DNA of 64,000 nt from Litchfieldia stipae (GCF_014837155.1 NZ_JACYHA010000013.1:57886-121885); one strand, 5' to 3'. Shown: positions 10,192 through 19,995, numbered from the stretch's first letter. Program-made: numbers and translations. Notes: generated by a model not told the origin, from the letters alone.

Positions 10192-10210
10192 CTCCACCTT
10201 TATAATGGAG
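10192..10210 (-). promoter_or_regulatory. Possible Shine-Dalgarno-sequestering hairpin of trpE
   Basis: On the minus strand CTCCA (10210-10206) can pair with TGGAG (10196-10192), which is the core of the trpE ribosome site GGTGGAGG. In B. subtilis TRAP promotes a comparable hairpin that hides the trpE ribosome site. The stem is only 5 bp, so this is a suggestion; a CCTCC at 10227-10223 could pair with the same site instead. Confidence 0.4.
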
Positions 10211-10239
10211 AATGAGGATTTAGGAGGGGTATTTTTATA

Positions 10240-10278
10240 GAAAAAATAAAACCCAAAGACACCTTTGCGTCTTTGGGT
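10240..10278 (-). terminator. trp leader attenuator (rho-independent terminator)
   Basis: Minus-strand CCCAAAGACGC (10277-10267) pairs with GTGTCTTTGGG (10262-10252), an 11-bp stem with one G-U pair and a 4-nt loop, followed by TTTTATTTTTT. It stands in the untranslated leader about 60 bases before trpE, so it is the regulated attenuator rather than a gene end. Confidence 0.9.
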
Positions 10279-10401
10279 AGGAGTTGATTACTTCATATAC
10301 CTAACTAACCTCAGCTAAACTCACTCATTCTCTGCAAAGCAAATAAAATACGATCGTTAATGATCTTTACGATTATACGTATGATATCCCTTTGCCTACC
10401 C
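10275..10401 (-). promoter_or_regulatory. Candidate antiterminator pairing in the trp leader
   Basis: Minus-strand GGGTAGG (10401-10395) is perfectly complementary to CCTACCC (10281-10275). The second segment overlaps the 5' arm of the attenuator stem, so the two structures exclude each other, as an antiterminator requires. The pairing is only 7 bp across about 113 nt and encloses the second triplet cluster. Inferred from complementarity alone. Confidence 0.45.
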
Positions 10402-10490
10402 TATGCTCTGCTTACTATTCACTGGTTTACTAACTCTATCTTACTTATCTACTCTAACTAAACTCTAACTAAACTAACTCTATTCTTCTA
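10301..10490 (-). promoter_or_regulatory. TRAP-binding triplet arrays of the trp leader
   Basis: The leader holds two runs of NAG triplets. Cluster 1 (10490-10430, minus strand) has ten TAG and two AAG triplets within 61 nt, mostly 1-4 nt apart, starting at about the expected transcription start. Cluster 2 (about 10335-10301) has roughly seven GAG/TAG triplets spaced 1-3 nt, ending about 20 nt before the attenuator. Known TRAP targets carry about 11 (G/U)AG triplets. TRAP itself (mtrB) is encoded at 17449-17679. Cluster 1 is convincing as a TRAP site; cluster 2 is a plausible extra site. Confidence 0.8.
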
Positions 10491-10497
10491 TCATGTT

Positions 10498-10525
10498 ATT
10501 ATATGAGCTTTGGTTTTGTCAACAA
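10498..10525 (-). promoter_or_regulatory. trp promoter
   Basis: The -10 is a perfect TATAAT (plus-strand 10498-10503). TTGTTG (10520-10525) is 16 bases upstream; a perfect TTGACA overlaps it at 10517-10522 but leaves only a 13-base gap. Either way a sigma-A promoter here would start transcription at about 10491, right before the TRAP triplets. Transcripts from aroC-aroB-aroH could also read through, since no terminator follows aroH. Confidence 0.7.
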
Positions 10526-10545
10526 TTATCAGAATATAAAAATCA

Positions 10546-10908
10546 TTAAACCTTAAGATCTGGACGTAAACTAACTGCTTCTCCTAAGTAAATATGCTTG
10601 ATTTCCTCTTGATCAATGGCTGTATTAACTGTCATCATCACACGAATACATTTCTTTAATGAATTCATGACAGGGATTTCTTGCATACACATAACAGGAA
10701 CAAACGACCATCCCTCAATCTTTCTTAATGCAGCAGCTGGAAATACAGCATCAATATCATCTGTAACCGAAATTAATACCTGTGCAACATCTGATGCTTT
10801 AATTGTATTTTTTTCGATCATTTCTCTAATAAGCTGATCTGTTGCTATTAATATTTCTTCTGCATTATTTTCAACTACTGTAGTAGCTCCCCTAACTCCT
10901 CTAATCAT
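10546..10908 (-). CDS. aroH: Chorismate mutase (AroH type)
   Basis: Converts chorismate to prephenate for tyrosine and phenylalanine. The 120-residue protein begins [11 protein letters not shown] with the active-site Arg7 of the AroH fold, a trimeric pseudo-barrel distinct from the helical AroQ type. The length is close to the 127 of B. subtilis. It overlaps aroB by 8 bases, with AAGGAGG before the ATG, and is the last gene before the trp promoter. Confidence 0.95.
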   Translation of the reverse strand: MIRGVRGATTVVENNAEEILIATDQLIREMIEKNTIKASDVAQVLISVTDDIDAVFPAAALRKIEGWSFVPVMCMQEIPVMNSLKKCIRVMMTVNTAIDQEEIKHIYLGEAVSLRPDLKV

Positions 10909-11974
10909 TAGTAGCCTCCTTAAGCAACGACCTGATCATCTCTTCATTCACTTCAACTACCTCAACAGCTCCAATTTCCCGCATAAGAACCATACGAATC
11001 TTGTCTTCTTTTGATTTCTTATCTCTTTTCATTCTTTCAATAAGTAAATCAGCACTTAATTGATTTGGAATACATGTAGGAAATTGAAATGTGTGAAACC
11101 AAGAAATAAAAGAACTAGATTGCAGATCTATTCCATAATGCTTCTCACTCACTTTTATCGCAAATAGCATACCAATTGCCACTGCATCTCCATGTGAAAT
11201 CTGACCATATCCAAGCTCTGCTTCTATTGCATGTCCTAAAGTATGACCAAAATTCAAAATAGCCCTAATGCCCGTTTCATTTTCATCCTCAAACACGACG
11301 TCAGCTTTTACTTTTACACCACTAGCTATAACATGCTGAAGCTGGTCAGCTTTTAAGTCTGAAATGGAATGAATATTCGCTGTTAACCAATGGTACAGTT
11401 CTACATCCTTTATGAGAGCATGCTTAATGACTTCTGCAAAGCCAGATCTCATTTCTTGCTCAGGTAGTGTTTCTAATAAAGATATATCATAAACCACTGC
11501 TTCAGGTTGATAGAATACACCAATCATATTTTTACCTAATTCATGATTGATGGCCACTTTTCCTCCAACTGCACTATCATGAGCTAGGAGAGTTGTTGGC
11601 ATTTGAATAAATGGGATTCCCCTCATATATGTAGCTGCAACAAATCCAGCTAGATCGCCAACAACTCCTCCCCCAAGTGCAATAACGAGGGATGAGCGAT
11701 CAAGCTTTTCTTTTAATGCATGTGTATGACATTGGTAAAAAACATCTATAGATTTAGCCTTCTCACCACTTGGAATGACAAATGATGTCACCTGAAACTT
11801 ACCATTTAGGTAATTAACGACCTTATCCAAATAATATTGACTGACTTTTTCATCTGTAATGATTAAAATCTTAGTCACTTTCCACTTAATAAACTCTGGC
11901 AGCTTCTCAGAAATGTTCTCTCCTACATATAAAGGATAATCCTTTGTTTTCGTTTTTATATGAAGGATTTTCAT
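10901..11974 (-). CDS. aroB: 3-dehydroquinate synthase
   Basis: NAD- and metal-dependent enzyme for the second shikimate step, DAHP to 3-dehydroquinate. Recognised by [20 protein letters not shown] (about 99-118), [14 protein letters not shown], and the metal-binding HTLGHAIE and HG motifs. Length 357. The ATG overlaps the aroC stop by one base (TAATG), and GAGGAAG inside aroC serves as ribosome site, so the two are translationally coupled. Confidence 0.97.
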   Translation of the reverse strand: MKILHIKTKTKDYPLYVGENISEKLPEFIKWKVTKILIITDEKVSQYYLDKVVNYLNGKFQVTSFVIPSGEKAKSIDVFYQCHTHALKEKLDRSSLVIALGGGVVGDLAGFVAATYMRGIPFIQMPTTLLAHDSAVGGKVAINHELGKNMIGVFYQPEAVVYDISLLETLPEQEMRSGFAEVIKHALIKDVELYHWLTANIHSISDLKADQLQHVIASGVKVKADVVFEDENETGIRAILNFGHTLGHAIEAELGYGQISHGDAVAIGMLFAIKVSEKHYGIDLQSSSFISWFHTFQFPTCIPNQLSADLLIERMKRDKKSKEDKIRMVLMREIGAVEVVEVNEEMIRSLLKEATND

Positions 11975-13146
11975 TAGAACTTCCTCGCAAATTCCCTGCT
12001 GTTATTCACATTTGCTAATAACAAGTCGATTCGATCTTGCCCAAATTGATCAACAATTGCTGTCGCTATTTCCCATGCTACAACCGCTTCAGCTACGACG
12101 CTTGCAGCTGGAACCGCACAGCTATCAGATCTCTCAATACTTGCAGCAAATACTTCTTTTGTTTCTATGTCGACACTATTTAAAGGTTTGTAAAGGGTAG
12201 GAATAGGCTTCATGACACCTCTTACAACAATAGGCATTCCAGTCGACATCCCACCTTCAAAGCCCCCTAAATTATTGGTACGTCTTGTATAACCATTTTC
12301 TTGATCCCAAATAATCTCATCATGTACCTGACTACCTGGTAATTCAGCTGCTTGGAAACCTATTCCAAACTCTACGCCCTTGAATGCATTAATACTCATA
12401 ACTGCTGCTGCAATTTTAGCATCCAGCTTACGATCATAATGGACATAACTTCCTACTCCTGCTGGTACACCCTCAACGATGACTTCAACAACACCACCAA
12501 TTGAATCTCCATTCTCTTTCGCTTGGTCAATTGCATCCATCATCTGTTGTTCTACTTTGGGATCAAATGTACGAACTGATGAAGCTTCAGTCACTGTCTG
12601 TAATTCCTTTAAATCCTTATATGGGATTCGTTCAGCTTTTACTCCACCAATTTCGACAACGTGACCTGCTACTGTAATCCCTAGTTCAAATAAGAGTTTT
12701 TTCGCAACAGCACCTGCAGCAACCCTTACTGTTGTTTCACGCGCTGAGGAGCGCTCTAATACATTTCTCATATCTCTATGACCATATTTTATCGCACCAT
12801 TTAAATCAGCGTGACCTGGGCGTGGACGTGATATTTTTCTTTTGATTTCATCCTCAGTACCCTCTTCAAGCGGCTCAATTCCCATGATTTTTGTCCAATG
12901 TGTCCAGTCTCTATTTTCGACAGCCAAAGTAATGGGTGAGCCAAGTGCTTTACCATGTCTTACTCCACTTAAGATTTGAACCTGGTCTTTCTCTATTTGC
13001 ATTCTTCTTCCGCGACCATGCCCTTTTTGACGTCTTGCAAGTTCTATATCTATATCTTCATGTGTTATACTTAGTCCAGCTGGTACTCCTTCAAGTATCG
13101 TTGTTAATTGTGGACCATGTGATTCTCCTGCGGTTAAGTACCTCAT
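11974..13146 (-). CDS. aroC: Chorismate synthase
   Basis: Final shikimate step: eliminates phosphate from EPSP to give chorismate, using reduced FMN. Signatures present: GESHGPQL (7-14), [12 protein letters not shown] (38-49), [30 protein letters not shown] (about 110-138) and [17 protein letters not shown] near the C-terminus. Length 390. First gene of the aroC-aroB-aroH group (B. subtilis aroF). A terminator after cheR lies immediately upstream, so a promoter is expected between 13147 and 13250. Confidence 0.97.
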   Translation of the reverse strand: MRYLTAGESHGPQLTTILEGVPAGLSITHEDIDIELARRQKGHGRGRRMQIEKDQVQILSGVRHGKALGSPITLAVENRDWTHWTKIMGIEPLEEGTEDEIKRKISRPRPGHADLNGAIKYGHRDMRNVLERSSARETTVRVAAGAVAKKLLFELGITVAGHVVEIGGVKAERIPYKDLKELQTVTEASSVRTFDPKVEQQMMDAIDQAKENGDSIGGVVEVIVEGVPAGVGSYVHYDRKLDAKIAAAVMSINAFKGVEFGIGFQAAELPGSQVHDEIIWDQENGYTRRTNNLGGFEGGMSTGMPIVVRGVMKPIPTLYKPLNSVDIETKEVFAASIERSDSCAVPAASVVAEAVVAWEIATAIVDQFGQDRIDLLLANVNNSREFARKF

Positions 13147-13262
13147 GTTTATCCCCCTTCATGGCTTTAAAGCGATTATGTATCAATATATCATACAATA
13201 GAGTGTTCGAGTAGTTCTATTTTTTAAAAATTTGAATAAATAGAATCGATCATTCTGAAAAA

Positions 13263-13280
13263 AAGCCCATAATTGGGCTT
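13263..13280 (-). terminator. Terminator downstream of cheR
   Basis: AAGCCCA / TGGGCTT 7-bp stem with a 4-nt loop, followed on the minus strand by seven T (13256-13262). It begins just after the cheR stop and separates it from the aro genes. Confidence 0.85.
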
Positions 13281-13286
13281 TTTTAG

Positions 13287-14078
<792 letters not shown>

Positions 14079-14101
14079 TCATCTTTCTTTGTTAAAAACA
14101 A

Positions 14102-14155
14102 AGTGCCTGGCACAAATCATTCAATCGAACTATGATTAAATGATTGCCTGGCACT
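14102..14155. repeat. GTGCCTGGCAC-type palindromic repeat between ndk and cheR
   Basis: AGTGCC (14102-14107) pairs with GGCACT (14150-14155) and AATCATT (14115-14121) with AATGATT (14139-14145). Each arm also contains TGCCTGGCAC or GCCTGGCAC. The same core occurs at 35213-35252 and 63846-63856, so this is a small dispersed intergenic repeat that folds as a hairpin. Confidence 0.7.
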
Positions 14156-14187
14156 AAGGCATTACTATTAGTTTGTGTTATTACAAA

Positions 14188-14634
14188 TTAATAAATCCAC
14201 TCATTTATTAATTTGCTGTATTCTTGAAGTTCCTGCTCTTCGAAAAACAAGCTAATTTCACGAATTGCACTTTCTTGCGAGTCAGATCCATGAATAATAT
14301 TCTTTCCTACGATTAGTCCATAATCACCACGGATAGTACCTGGTTGTGCTTCTTTTGGATTTGTCACACCCATCATTTTGCGAGAATGAGAGATTACATC
14401 TTCACCTTGCCATACCATTGCAAACACAGGTCCGGATGTAATGAACTCAACTAATTCATTAAAAAACGGTCTTTCACTATGTTCCGCATAATGCTGTTTT
14501 GCGAGGTCCTCTGAAATTGTCATTAATTTTGCACCAACCATTTGAAAGCCCTTACTTTCAAATCGAGAAATTATTTCCCCAATTAATTGACGTTGTACTC
14601 CATCTGGTTTAACCATTAAAAATGTCTTTTCCAT
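14188..14634 (-). CDS. ndk: Nucleoside diphosphate kinase
   Basis: Moves the gamma phosphate between nucleoside tri- and diphosphates through a phosphohistidine. The catalytic histidine is H115 in NIIHGSDS; the N-terminal [12 protein letters not shown] is the family hallmark. Length 148, standard. It lies between hepT and cheR as in B. subtilis; a 13-bp hairpin without a T-run separates it from hepT. Confidence 0.97.
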   Translation of the reverse strand: MEKTFLMVKPDGVQRQLIGEIISRFESKGFQMVGAKLMTISEDLAKQHYAEHSERPFFNELVEFITSGPVFAMVWQGEDVISHSRKMMGVTNPKEAQPGTIRGDYGLIVGKNIIHGSDSQESAIREISLFFEEQELQEYSKLINEWIY

Positions 14635-14692
14635 CTCTACTCCACCCCATCAAAGTTATGTTATGTATGAAAAATGACTGGCAAATATGACC

Positions 14693-14727
14693 AACCAATC
14701 AAAATATTAACACTATTTTGATTGGTT
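14693..14727. repeat. 13-bp inverted repeat between hepT and ndk
   Basis: AACCAATCAAAAT (14693-14705) and ATTTTGATTGGTT (14715-14727) are perfectly complementary with a 9-nt spacer. There is no following T-run on the minus strand, so it is not a classical terminator; an mRNA processing or stability hairpin, or a protein-binding palindrome, is possible. Confidence 0.6.
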
Positions 14728-14750
14728 ATCAACAACTATCAAATCTGGGG

Positions 14751-15713
14751 CTAAAATTTTCGTTTACCGATAAACCTTGCAATATTATGAAAGGCTGTTT
14801 TCGTTTTATTATTCGGAACATCGTCTAGAATATCAAATGCCTTTTGCAAATAAAGATTGCTTAACTCAAATGATTTGTCAATTGCATTTGAAGATTTAAC
14901 CAATTCAATAATGGGTTTTATATCTGTTACAGATGAATGACTCGAAACCCCAACAATCTGCTCTCTTAATTGACTATCTCTAATTGCTATTAATACAGGT
15001 AACGTGATATTCCCTTGTAATAAATCACTTCCTGCTGGCTTGCCTAATTGTTCTTCGGTTGCTGTAAAATCTAAAATATCATCTGTGATCTGAAACGACA
15101 TCCCAACATAATATCCAAAAAGATATAACTTCTTTTGAATATCCTCAGATACATTAGCAGCAATTGCACCTAATTGACAACTAACAGCAATTAATAAGGC
15201 TGTTTTCCTTTTGATTCGTCTTAAATATGTACGCAAATTCTGATCGAAATCATATTTATCTTTAATTTGTTCAATTTCACCAATACAAAGCTCAACCATT
15301 GTATGTGAAAGAAGCTTATGTGCTTTTGCATCTTGAAGCTTTGTCATTAATTCTAAGGCTCTAGCAAATAAAAAATCACCTGTATACATGGCAACCTTAT
15401 TGTCATATTTGGATTTAATTGTTTGCCTTCCTCTTCTTAACTCTGCATCATCAATGACATCATCATGAACTAATGAAGCCATATGGATGATTTCAAGAGC
15501 CACGGCAACATTTTTTATTTTATCTATATCATAATCTCCAAACTTACCCGCTAAAAGCACGAATACTGGGCGAAGGCGCTTACCTCCAGCTTGAAGTAAC
15601 TCAACACCAGCTTGTCTTAACAAAGGATGTTCAGCTTGCACAGTTTCTTCAAGTTCTTTTTCTATGATTGCAAGATCTGTGCTTAAGAAAGAATACATCA
15701 TTTTTAATTTCAT
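14751..15713 (-). CDS. hepT: Heptaprenyl diphosphate synthase component II
   Basis: Catalytic subunit of the two-part enzyme that makes the C35 side chain of menaquinone-7 from farnesyl diphosphate and IPP. The first Asp-rich motif is in LVHDDVIDD, the second in ITDDILD, with GGKRLRP at the IPP site. Length 320. It needs HepS (16468-17295) for activity. AGGTG precedes the ATG. The hepS-menG-hepT order is the Bacillus one. Confidence 0.96.
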   Translation of the reverse strand: MKLKMMYSFLSTDLAIIEKELEETVQAEHPLLRQAGVELLQAGGKRLRPVFVLLAGKFGDYDIDKIKNVAVALEIIHMASLVHDDVIDDAELRRGRQTIKSKYDNKVAMYTGDFLFARALELMTKLQDAKAHKLLSHTMVELCIGEIEQIKDKYDFDQNLRTYLRRIKRKTALLIAVSCQLGAIAANVSEDIQKKLYLFGYYVGMSFQITDDILDFTATEEQLGKPAGSDLLQGNITLPVLIAIRDSQLREQIVGVSSHSSVTDIKPIIELVKSSNAIDKSFELSNLYLQKAFDILDDVPNNKTKTAFHNIARFIGKRKF

Positions 15714-15758
15714 GGAAATTCACCTAAATTTACTTATAGTTGAGAAGGAATATCCCTT

Positions 15759-16466
15759 CTATTGTTTTTTGTATCCTAAATGCATTGCCGCAACCCCACC
15801 GGTGTATGCCTTTACTTCGATATCAACTAAACCAACTTCTCTAAATAATTGTGCTAATTCCTTCATCCCTGGGAATTCACGAGCTGATTCCTGTAACCAT
15901 GAATATTCCTTATAGCTCTTTGCAAATAGTTTTCCGAAGAGTGGCATGATGTATTTGAAGTAGAAATAATATCCCTGCTTAAAACCAATTAATGTTGGTT
16001 GTGAAGTTTCTAGACAAACCACTTTTCCACCTGGCTTTACTACACGGTGCATTTCTTCTAATACTTGCTTATAATCAGGAACATTACGTAATCCAAAACC
16101 AATTGTTACATAATCAAACGAATTATCCTCATAAGGAAGTTCCATTGCATTTCCATGAACAAGAGTTACTTGATCTAGCTTAAGTTGATTAACTTTTTCC
16201 TGCCCAATTTTTAGCATGTTTTTACTAAAATCTAAACCAATGACTTTCCCCTTTGGACCTACAGCATTAGCTAAAGCGATTGTCCAATCTGCCGTTCCAC
16301 AGCATAAATCAAGTGCTGCTTGTCCAGGCTGTACATTCATTCTTCTCATTGTGTCTTTTCGCCATGCTTTATGCTGTTGAAAGCTAATCACCGAGTTCAT
16401 TTTATCATAATTTTTATAGATACTTTCAAACACATGATGTACGCGTTCTTCTTTTGATTGTTGCAT
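15759..16466 (-). CDS. menG: Demethylmenaquinone methyltransferase
   Basis: SAM-dependent C-methylation of demethylmenaquinone, the last menaquinone step (also called UbiE, GerCB). Motifs: [14 protein letters not shown] (SAM loop), [22 protein letters not shown] and [18 protein letters not shown] chose the ATG giving [14 protein letters not shown] because it matches homologues and has GAAGGA 7 bases upstream; it then begins one base after the hepS stop. An ATG or GTG seven codons earlier is possible. Confidence 0.96.
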   Translation of the reverse strand: MQQSKEERVHHVFESIYKNYDKMNSVISFQQHKAWRKDTMRRMNVQPGQAALDLCCGTADWTIALANAVGPKGKVIGLDFSKNMLKIGQEKVNQLKLDQVTLVHGNAMELPYEDNSFDYVTIGFGLRNVPDYKQVLEEMHRVVKPGGKVVCLETSQPTLIGFKQGYYFYFKYIMPLFGKLFAKSYKEYSWLQESAREFPGMKELAQLFREVGLVDIEVKAYTGGVAAMHLGYKKQ

Positions 16467-16467
16467 C

Positions 16468-17295
16468 CTATGATCCTTCCTCCGCAATCTTATTCATTGG
16501 TAATTGGGAATGGTAATTAACTAATTGATTCATTCTTTCCTCGAGTAAATGATTACCTATAAAGTTATTTGATCCTAACGATAGTAGTATATCCTTTACC
16601 CCTTTAATTTGAATGTCTAATTTTTCTAAAATGGTTTCACTTTTTAATTCGGAATGTTCATTTCTTTTATTTGAGTGAGGATATGAAATATTGCAAAATG
16701 CATCCACTACAATCGAATGTCCCTCTAAAAGGTACAATTCTCTTTCATTTATCAAACGTCTAAGAAGGAGAAATTTCGAAATAAAGAGTTCCCAATTTGG
16801 AAGTTGGAAAAACTGGATTACTTTTTTTATTAATGAGGACTCGATTATTTCTATACTTTCAAGAAGGGTTTCTACTTGAGTTATATCACTTTGATAGACC
16901 CTAATCTTATGTTCGTTTACTTCTTTTGTTGCCTCAGATAATAATTGTATCATTTTCAAATCACCCGCTTGGGCAAGAAAATAATAATATAAGCCACTAA
17001 AGTAATCGCCAGCTAATACCGTTAGTTGATTCTTTAATTGGCTAGAGGGTTTCAATGAAGTGTTTGTACTAACCTGATCATGAGTATCAAGGGCTAACTG
17101 AATGAGCATTGTCGTTAATACATAATGTTCCAGTTCATGCTCTTCAATTTCAATCTCTTCAAAGATCGTATATAACAAAAGAAGCTTGTCTTCATCTATA
17201 ATAGGGTTACTCAAATATTTATGTAGGTAGGAATGGTTTAACTCTCCTTCAATTCGCTTCTTAAAATTGGCTATTCTCACATTGATGTCCAGCAT
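16468..17295 (-). CDS. hepS: Heptaprenyl diphosphate synthase component I
   Basis: Non-catalytic partner of HepT, needed for C35 prenyl chain synthesis. The 275-residue all-helical protein shows [11 protein letters not shown] near the start and [14 protein letters not shown] (about 92-105), typical of HepS; it lacks Asp-rich catalytic motifs, as the family does. It diverges more than its neighbours but the position mtrB-hepS-menG-hepT settles the call. A gap of about 150 bases containing the mtrB terminator lies upstream. Confidence 0.93.
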   Translation of the reverse strand: MLDINVRIANFKKRIEGELNHSYLHKYLSNPIIDEDKLLLLYTIFEEIEIEEHELEHYVLTTMLIQLALDTHDQVSTNTSLKPSSQLKNQLTVLAGDYFSGLYYYFLAQAGDLKMIQLLSEATKEVNEHKIRVYQSDITQVETLLESIEIIESSLIKKVIQFFQLPNWELFISKFLLLRRLINERELYLLEGHSIVVDAFCNISYPHSNKRNEHSELKSETILEKLDIQIKGVKDILLSLGSNNFIGNHLLEERMNQLVNYHSQLPMNKIAEEGS

Positions 17296-17431
17296 TCAAT
17301 CACCCTTGTTTCCCCTATTTATAGCTTAAAATCAATAATTAATTAATAAACAAATTATATTATAACATACCTGTCCTATTTTCGCCTTTGTCTCTAGTTA
17401 AAAAAACACAGGTCTCAGTCATTAAAAAATA

Positions 17432-17450
17432 AAGCAGGAAGATCCTGCTT
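17432..17450 (-). terminator. Terminator of mtrB
   Basis: AAGCAGGA / TCCTGCTT 8-bp stem with a 3-nt loop, then TATTTTTT on the minus strand. It overlaps the mtrB stop codon, so mtrB appears to be the last gene of its transcript. Confidence 0.85.
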
Positions 17451-17679
17451 ATTTTTTCGCATCTGCCTCAATTTCTCCATGGCTCGTTTGAATAATCGCT
17501 TGTCCTCTAATTTTTATGGCAGAGGTATGCTCTGTGAACTGAGCTATCATCACTTCACCTTTATCTAGTTTTTCAGAATGATGAAATCTTGTATCAGTTC
17601 CTCTTGTTAATCCGATTACATTTACACCATCTTCAATCGCTTTAATTACGATGAAATCATTCTTATCATTTAAACTCAT
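17449..17679 (-). CDS. mtrB: trp RNA-binding attenuation protein (TRAP)
   Basis: Forms an 11-subunit ring that, when loaded with tryptophan, wraps (G/U)AG-rich RNA and attenuates the trp operon. The 76-residue protein contains [19 protein letters not shown] and [22 protein letters not shown], the TRAP core with its RNA-contacting lysines and the tryptophan pocket loop. GGGGAGAG lies before the ATG. In B. subtilis it is the second gene of mtrA(folE)-mtrB; here folE is absent and mtrB has its own promoter directly after hbs. Its likely target is the leader at 10301-10490. Confidence 0.97.
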   Translation of the reverse strand: MSLNDKNDFIVIKAIEDGVNVIGLTRGTDTRFHHSEKLDKGEVMIAQFTEHTSAIKIRGQAIIQTSHGEIEADAKK

Positions 17680-17726
17680 GAATCTCTCCCCTTATATAAA
17701 GAAGACTTTTTTATAAATCTTCCCTA

Positions 17727-17755
17727 ACTATCTCTTAAAAAGGAATATCTGTCAA
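17727..17755 (-). promoter_or_regulatory. mtrB promoter
   Basis: TTGACA (plus-strand TGTCAA 17750-17755), a 17-base spacer and GATAGT (ACTATC 17727-17732) form a sigma-A type promoter about 50 bases before the mtrB ATG and after the hbs terminator. Confidence 0.7.
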
Positions 17756-17840
17756 ACATAACTAGATGATTAACTCTTATTTCTCTTTCGGAATATGAAT
17801 GTAATGAAATTCTAGCATAATGGGGATATGAAAAGCAAAA

Positions 17841-17871
17841 AAGAAGAATCATTTAAAGAACGATTCTTCTT
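17841..17871 (-). terminator. Terminator of hbs
   Basis: AAGAAGAATC / GATTCTTCTT 10-bp stem, 11-nt loop, followed on the minus strand by a T-rich tract, about 20 bases after the hbs stop. Confidence 0.8.
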
Positions 17872-17892
17872 TTTATATCAGGTGATTATGTA

Positions 17893-18165
17893 TTATTTAA
17901 CAGCGTCCTTAAGTGCTTTCCCTGGTTTAAATGCAGGAACTTTACTTGCTGCAATTTCGATTTCTTCACCAGTTTGTGGATTACGACCCTTACGAGCAGC
18001 TCTCTCACGAACCTCAAAGTTACCAAAACCAATCAATTGTACTTTATCACCATTTTTTAATGCTTCTAAAATTGAGTCAAATAAAGCATCAACAGCTTTA
18101 GTTACATCTTTCTTAGAAAGTTCTGTACTTTCAGCTACAGCGTTAATTAATTCTGTTTTGTTCAT
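17893..18165 (-). CDS. hbs: DNA-binding protein HU
   Basis: Nucleoid-associated histone-like protein, a homodimer that bends DNA. The 90-residue sequence from [14 protein letters not shown] to KALKDAVK is full-length HU, with the beta-arm [24 protein letters not shown] including the intercalating Pro. The ATG at 18165 is preceded by GGGAGGAGGTG; upstream in-frame starts would include the ribosome site. It lies between spoIVA and mtrB. Confidence 0.97.
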   Translation of the reverse strand: MNKTELINAVAESTELSKKDVTKAVDALFDSILEALKNGDKVQLIGFGNFEVRERAARKGRNPQTGEEIEIAASKVPAFKPGKALKDAVK

Positions 18166-18381
18166 GCCATTCACCTCCTCCCAAAATCTAAGAAATCTAA
18201 CTATGCAACGATTCTTGCAATTCATTAATCATTTCTTCACAAATTTAACTATTTCTATACATTTAAATGAGCTAGTAATTACTAACATGCCTTATATTAA
18301 ACGATAATAAGACATATTTCAATCATTTTCGCGTAGAATCTTATTGAAATAGGTATATTTAGCCATTTTCACAAAAAAAGA

Positions 18382-18401
18382 GACTCCTCTAGAAAGGAGC
18401 C
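18382..18401 (-). terminator. Terminator of spoIVA
   Basis: Minus-strand GGCTCCT pairs with AGGAGTC (one G-U pair) around a short loop, followed by CTCTTTTTTT. It lies just downstream of the spoIVA stop. Confidence 0.75.
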
Positions 18402-18415
18402 TTCAATTCTTTTGC

Positions 18416-19894
18416 TTATAGAATAATCGCAATCAATCCACCAGATCCTTCATTAATGATACGCTCTAGCGTTTCCTTTAGCTTATATCGTGCGTTTTCA
18501 GGCATTAATGACAGTTTCGCTTGAATGCCTTCACGTACAATAGAACTTAACGAACGACCAAAGATATCAGAGTTCCAAATTGATAGTGGATCATCTTCAA
18601 AGTCTTGCATTAAGTAGCGTACAAGCTCTTCACTTTGTTTTTCAGTGCCAATGATTGGGGCGAACTCTGACTCGACATCCACCTTAATCATATGAATGGA
18701 AGGGGCAACTGCTTTTAATCGTACTCCAAATCTAGATCCTTGACGGATAATTTCGGGTTCATCTAAACTCATATCAGCTAACGCTGGTGCTGCAATTCCA
18801 TAACCAGTTTGCTTCACCATCTTAAGTGCATCAGCGACTTGATCATACTCAGCCTTAGCATAAGCAAAATCCTGCATAAGTTGTAGCAAGTGATCCTTCC
18901 CACGGATTTCCACACCAACAACCTCTTTAAGAATTTGATCATAAAGGTCATCTGGAGCATATAAATCAATTTCTGCTACTCCCTGACCCATTTCAATTCC
19001 TGCTAGGCTTGCTTGATCAATAAAGTCATACTCGCTGAATTGACCAACCACTCTATCAACATCTCTTAAACGCTTAATATCTTTGACAGTATCCTTCACT
19101 GCATCTTGGTAGCTTTCACGTAACCAATGGTCTTCACGAAGTACCATGACCCAGCTTGGTAAGTTAACATTCACCTCAAGCACTGGGAATTCATATAAAG
19201 ATTCCCTTAATACATTAAATACGTCGCCTTCTCTCATACTTTCAACACTCATCGCTAAGACAGGAATATCATACTTTTCAGTAAGCTCTTGTCGCAATGC
19301 TTCAGTATCAGGGTGATGTGGCTGTACTGTGTTGATGACCATAATAAAAGGCTTCCCTACTTCTTTCAGTTCATCAATCACTCGAGCCTCTGCCTCAATA
19401 TAATCTCTTCTTGGAATATCTCCAATCGTACCATCAGTTGTAATTACTACACCGATTGTTGAATGTTCTTGAATGACTTTTCTAGTTCCAATTTCTGCTG
19501 CTTCATGGAATGGAATTGGTTCTTCATACCATGGAGTATTAATCATTCGAGGACCATTTTCATCCTCATACCCTTTTGCACCTGGGACTGTGTATCCAAC
19601 ACAATCAACTAGACGAATATTAACGTCAAGCCCCTCGTCAACATGAACTGATACCGCTTGATTTGGCACAAACTTAGGTTCAGTTGTCATAATAGTTTTA
19701 CCAGCTGCACTTTGTGGTAACTCATCTTGTGCCCTTGCTTTATCAGCCTCATTACCGATATTCGGTAGAACTACTAGCTCCATAAATTTCTTGATGAAAG
19801 TAGATTTACCAGTTCTTACCGCACCAACGACTCCTAAATAAATATCGCCACCGGTACGTTCAGCGATATCTTTGAAAATATCTACCTTTTCCAA
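18416..19894 (-). CDS. spoIVA: Stage IV sporulation protein A (coat ATPase)
   Basis: ATP-hydrolysing protein that polymerises on the forespore membrane and forms the base of the spore coat. The Walker A loop GAVRTGKST puts the key lysine at K30; the C-terminal GSGGLIAIIL is the conserved anchoring tail. The start is TTG at 19894, with AGGAGGGG 5 bases upstream; this gives 492 residues, exactly the B. subtilis length. Upstream in-frame ATG starts would add 16 unrelated residues containing the ribosome site. A sigma-E type promoter lies about 75 bases before it. Confidence 0.97.
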   Translation of the reverse strand: MEKVDIFKDIAERTGGDIYLGVVGAVRTGKSTFIKKFMELVVLPNIGNEADKARAQDELPQSAAGKTIMTTEPKFVPNQAVSVHVDEGLDVNIRLVDCVGYTVPGAKGYEDENGPRMINTPWYEEPIPFHEAAEIGTRKVIQEHSTIGVVITTDGTIGDIPRRDYIEAEARVIDELKEVGKPFIMVINTVQPHHPDTEALRQELTEKYDIPVLAMSVESMREGDVFNVLRESLYEFPVLEVNVNLPSWVMVLREDHWLRESYQDAVKDTVKDIKRLRDVDRVVGQFSEYDFIDQASLAGIEMGQGVAEIDLYAPDDLYDQILKEVVGVEIRGKDHLLQLMQDFAYAKAEYDQVADALKMVKQTGYGIAAPALADMSLDEPEIIRQGSRFGVRLKAVAPSIHMIKVDVESEFAPIIGTEKQSEELVRYLMQDFEDDPLSIWNSDIFGRSLSSIVREGIQAKLSLMPENARYKLKETLERIINEGSGGLIAIIL

Positions 19895-19965
19895 GTGATC
19901 CCCTCCTGATCTTAGAGTTCCTGGGATAATAATATCCGACAAATTTAATAATCTAGGACACTATA

Positions 19966-19995
19966 TATGTATGACGTTGTCCTATTTAATTATGA
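19966..19995 (-). promoter_or_regulatory. Putative sigma-E promoter of spoIVA
   Basis: TCATAAT (plus-strand 19989-19995), a 15-base spacer and CATACATA (19966-19973) fit the sigma-E consensus (CATA-type -10). spoIVA is known to be sigma-E dependent in B. subtilis. Confidence 0.65.

Noticed and set aside
10430..10490. Short direct repeats that could suggest a satellite or iteron origin
   Set aside because: The unit is a NAG triplet with 1-4 nt spacing in an untranslated leader before an attenuator and trpE, with mtrB present; TRAP binding explains it.
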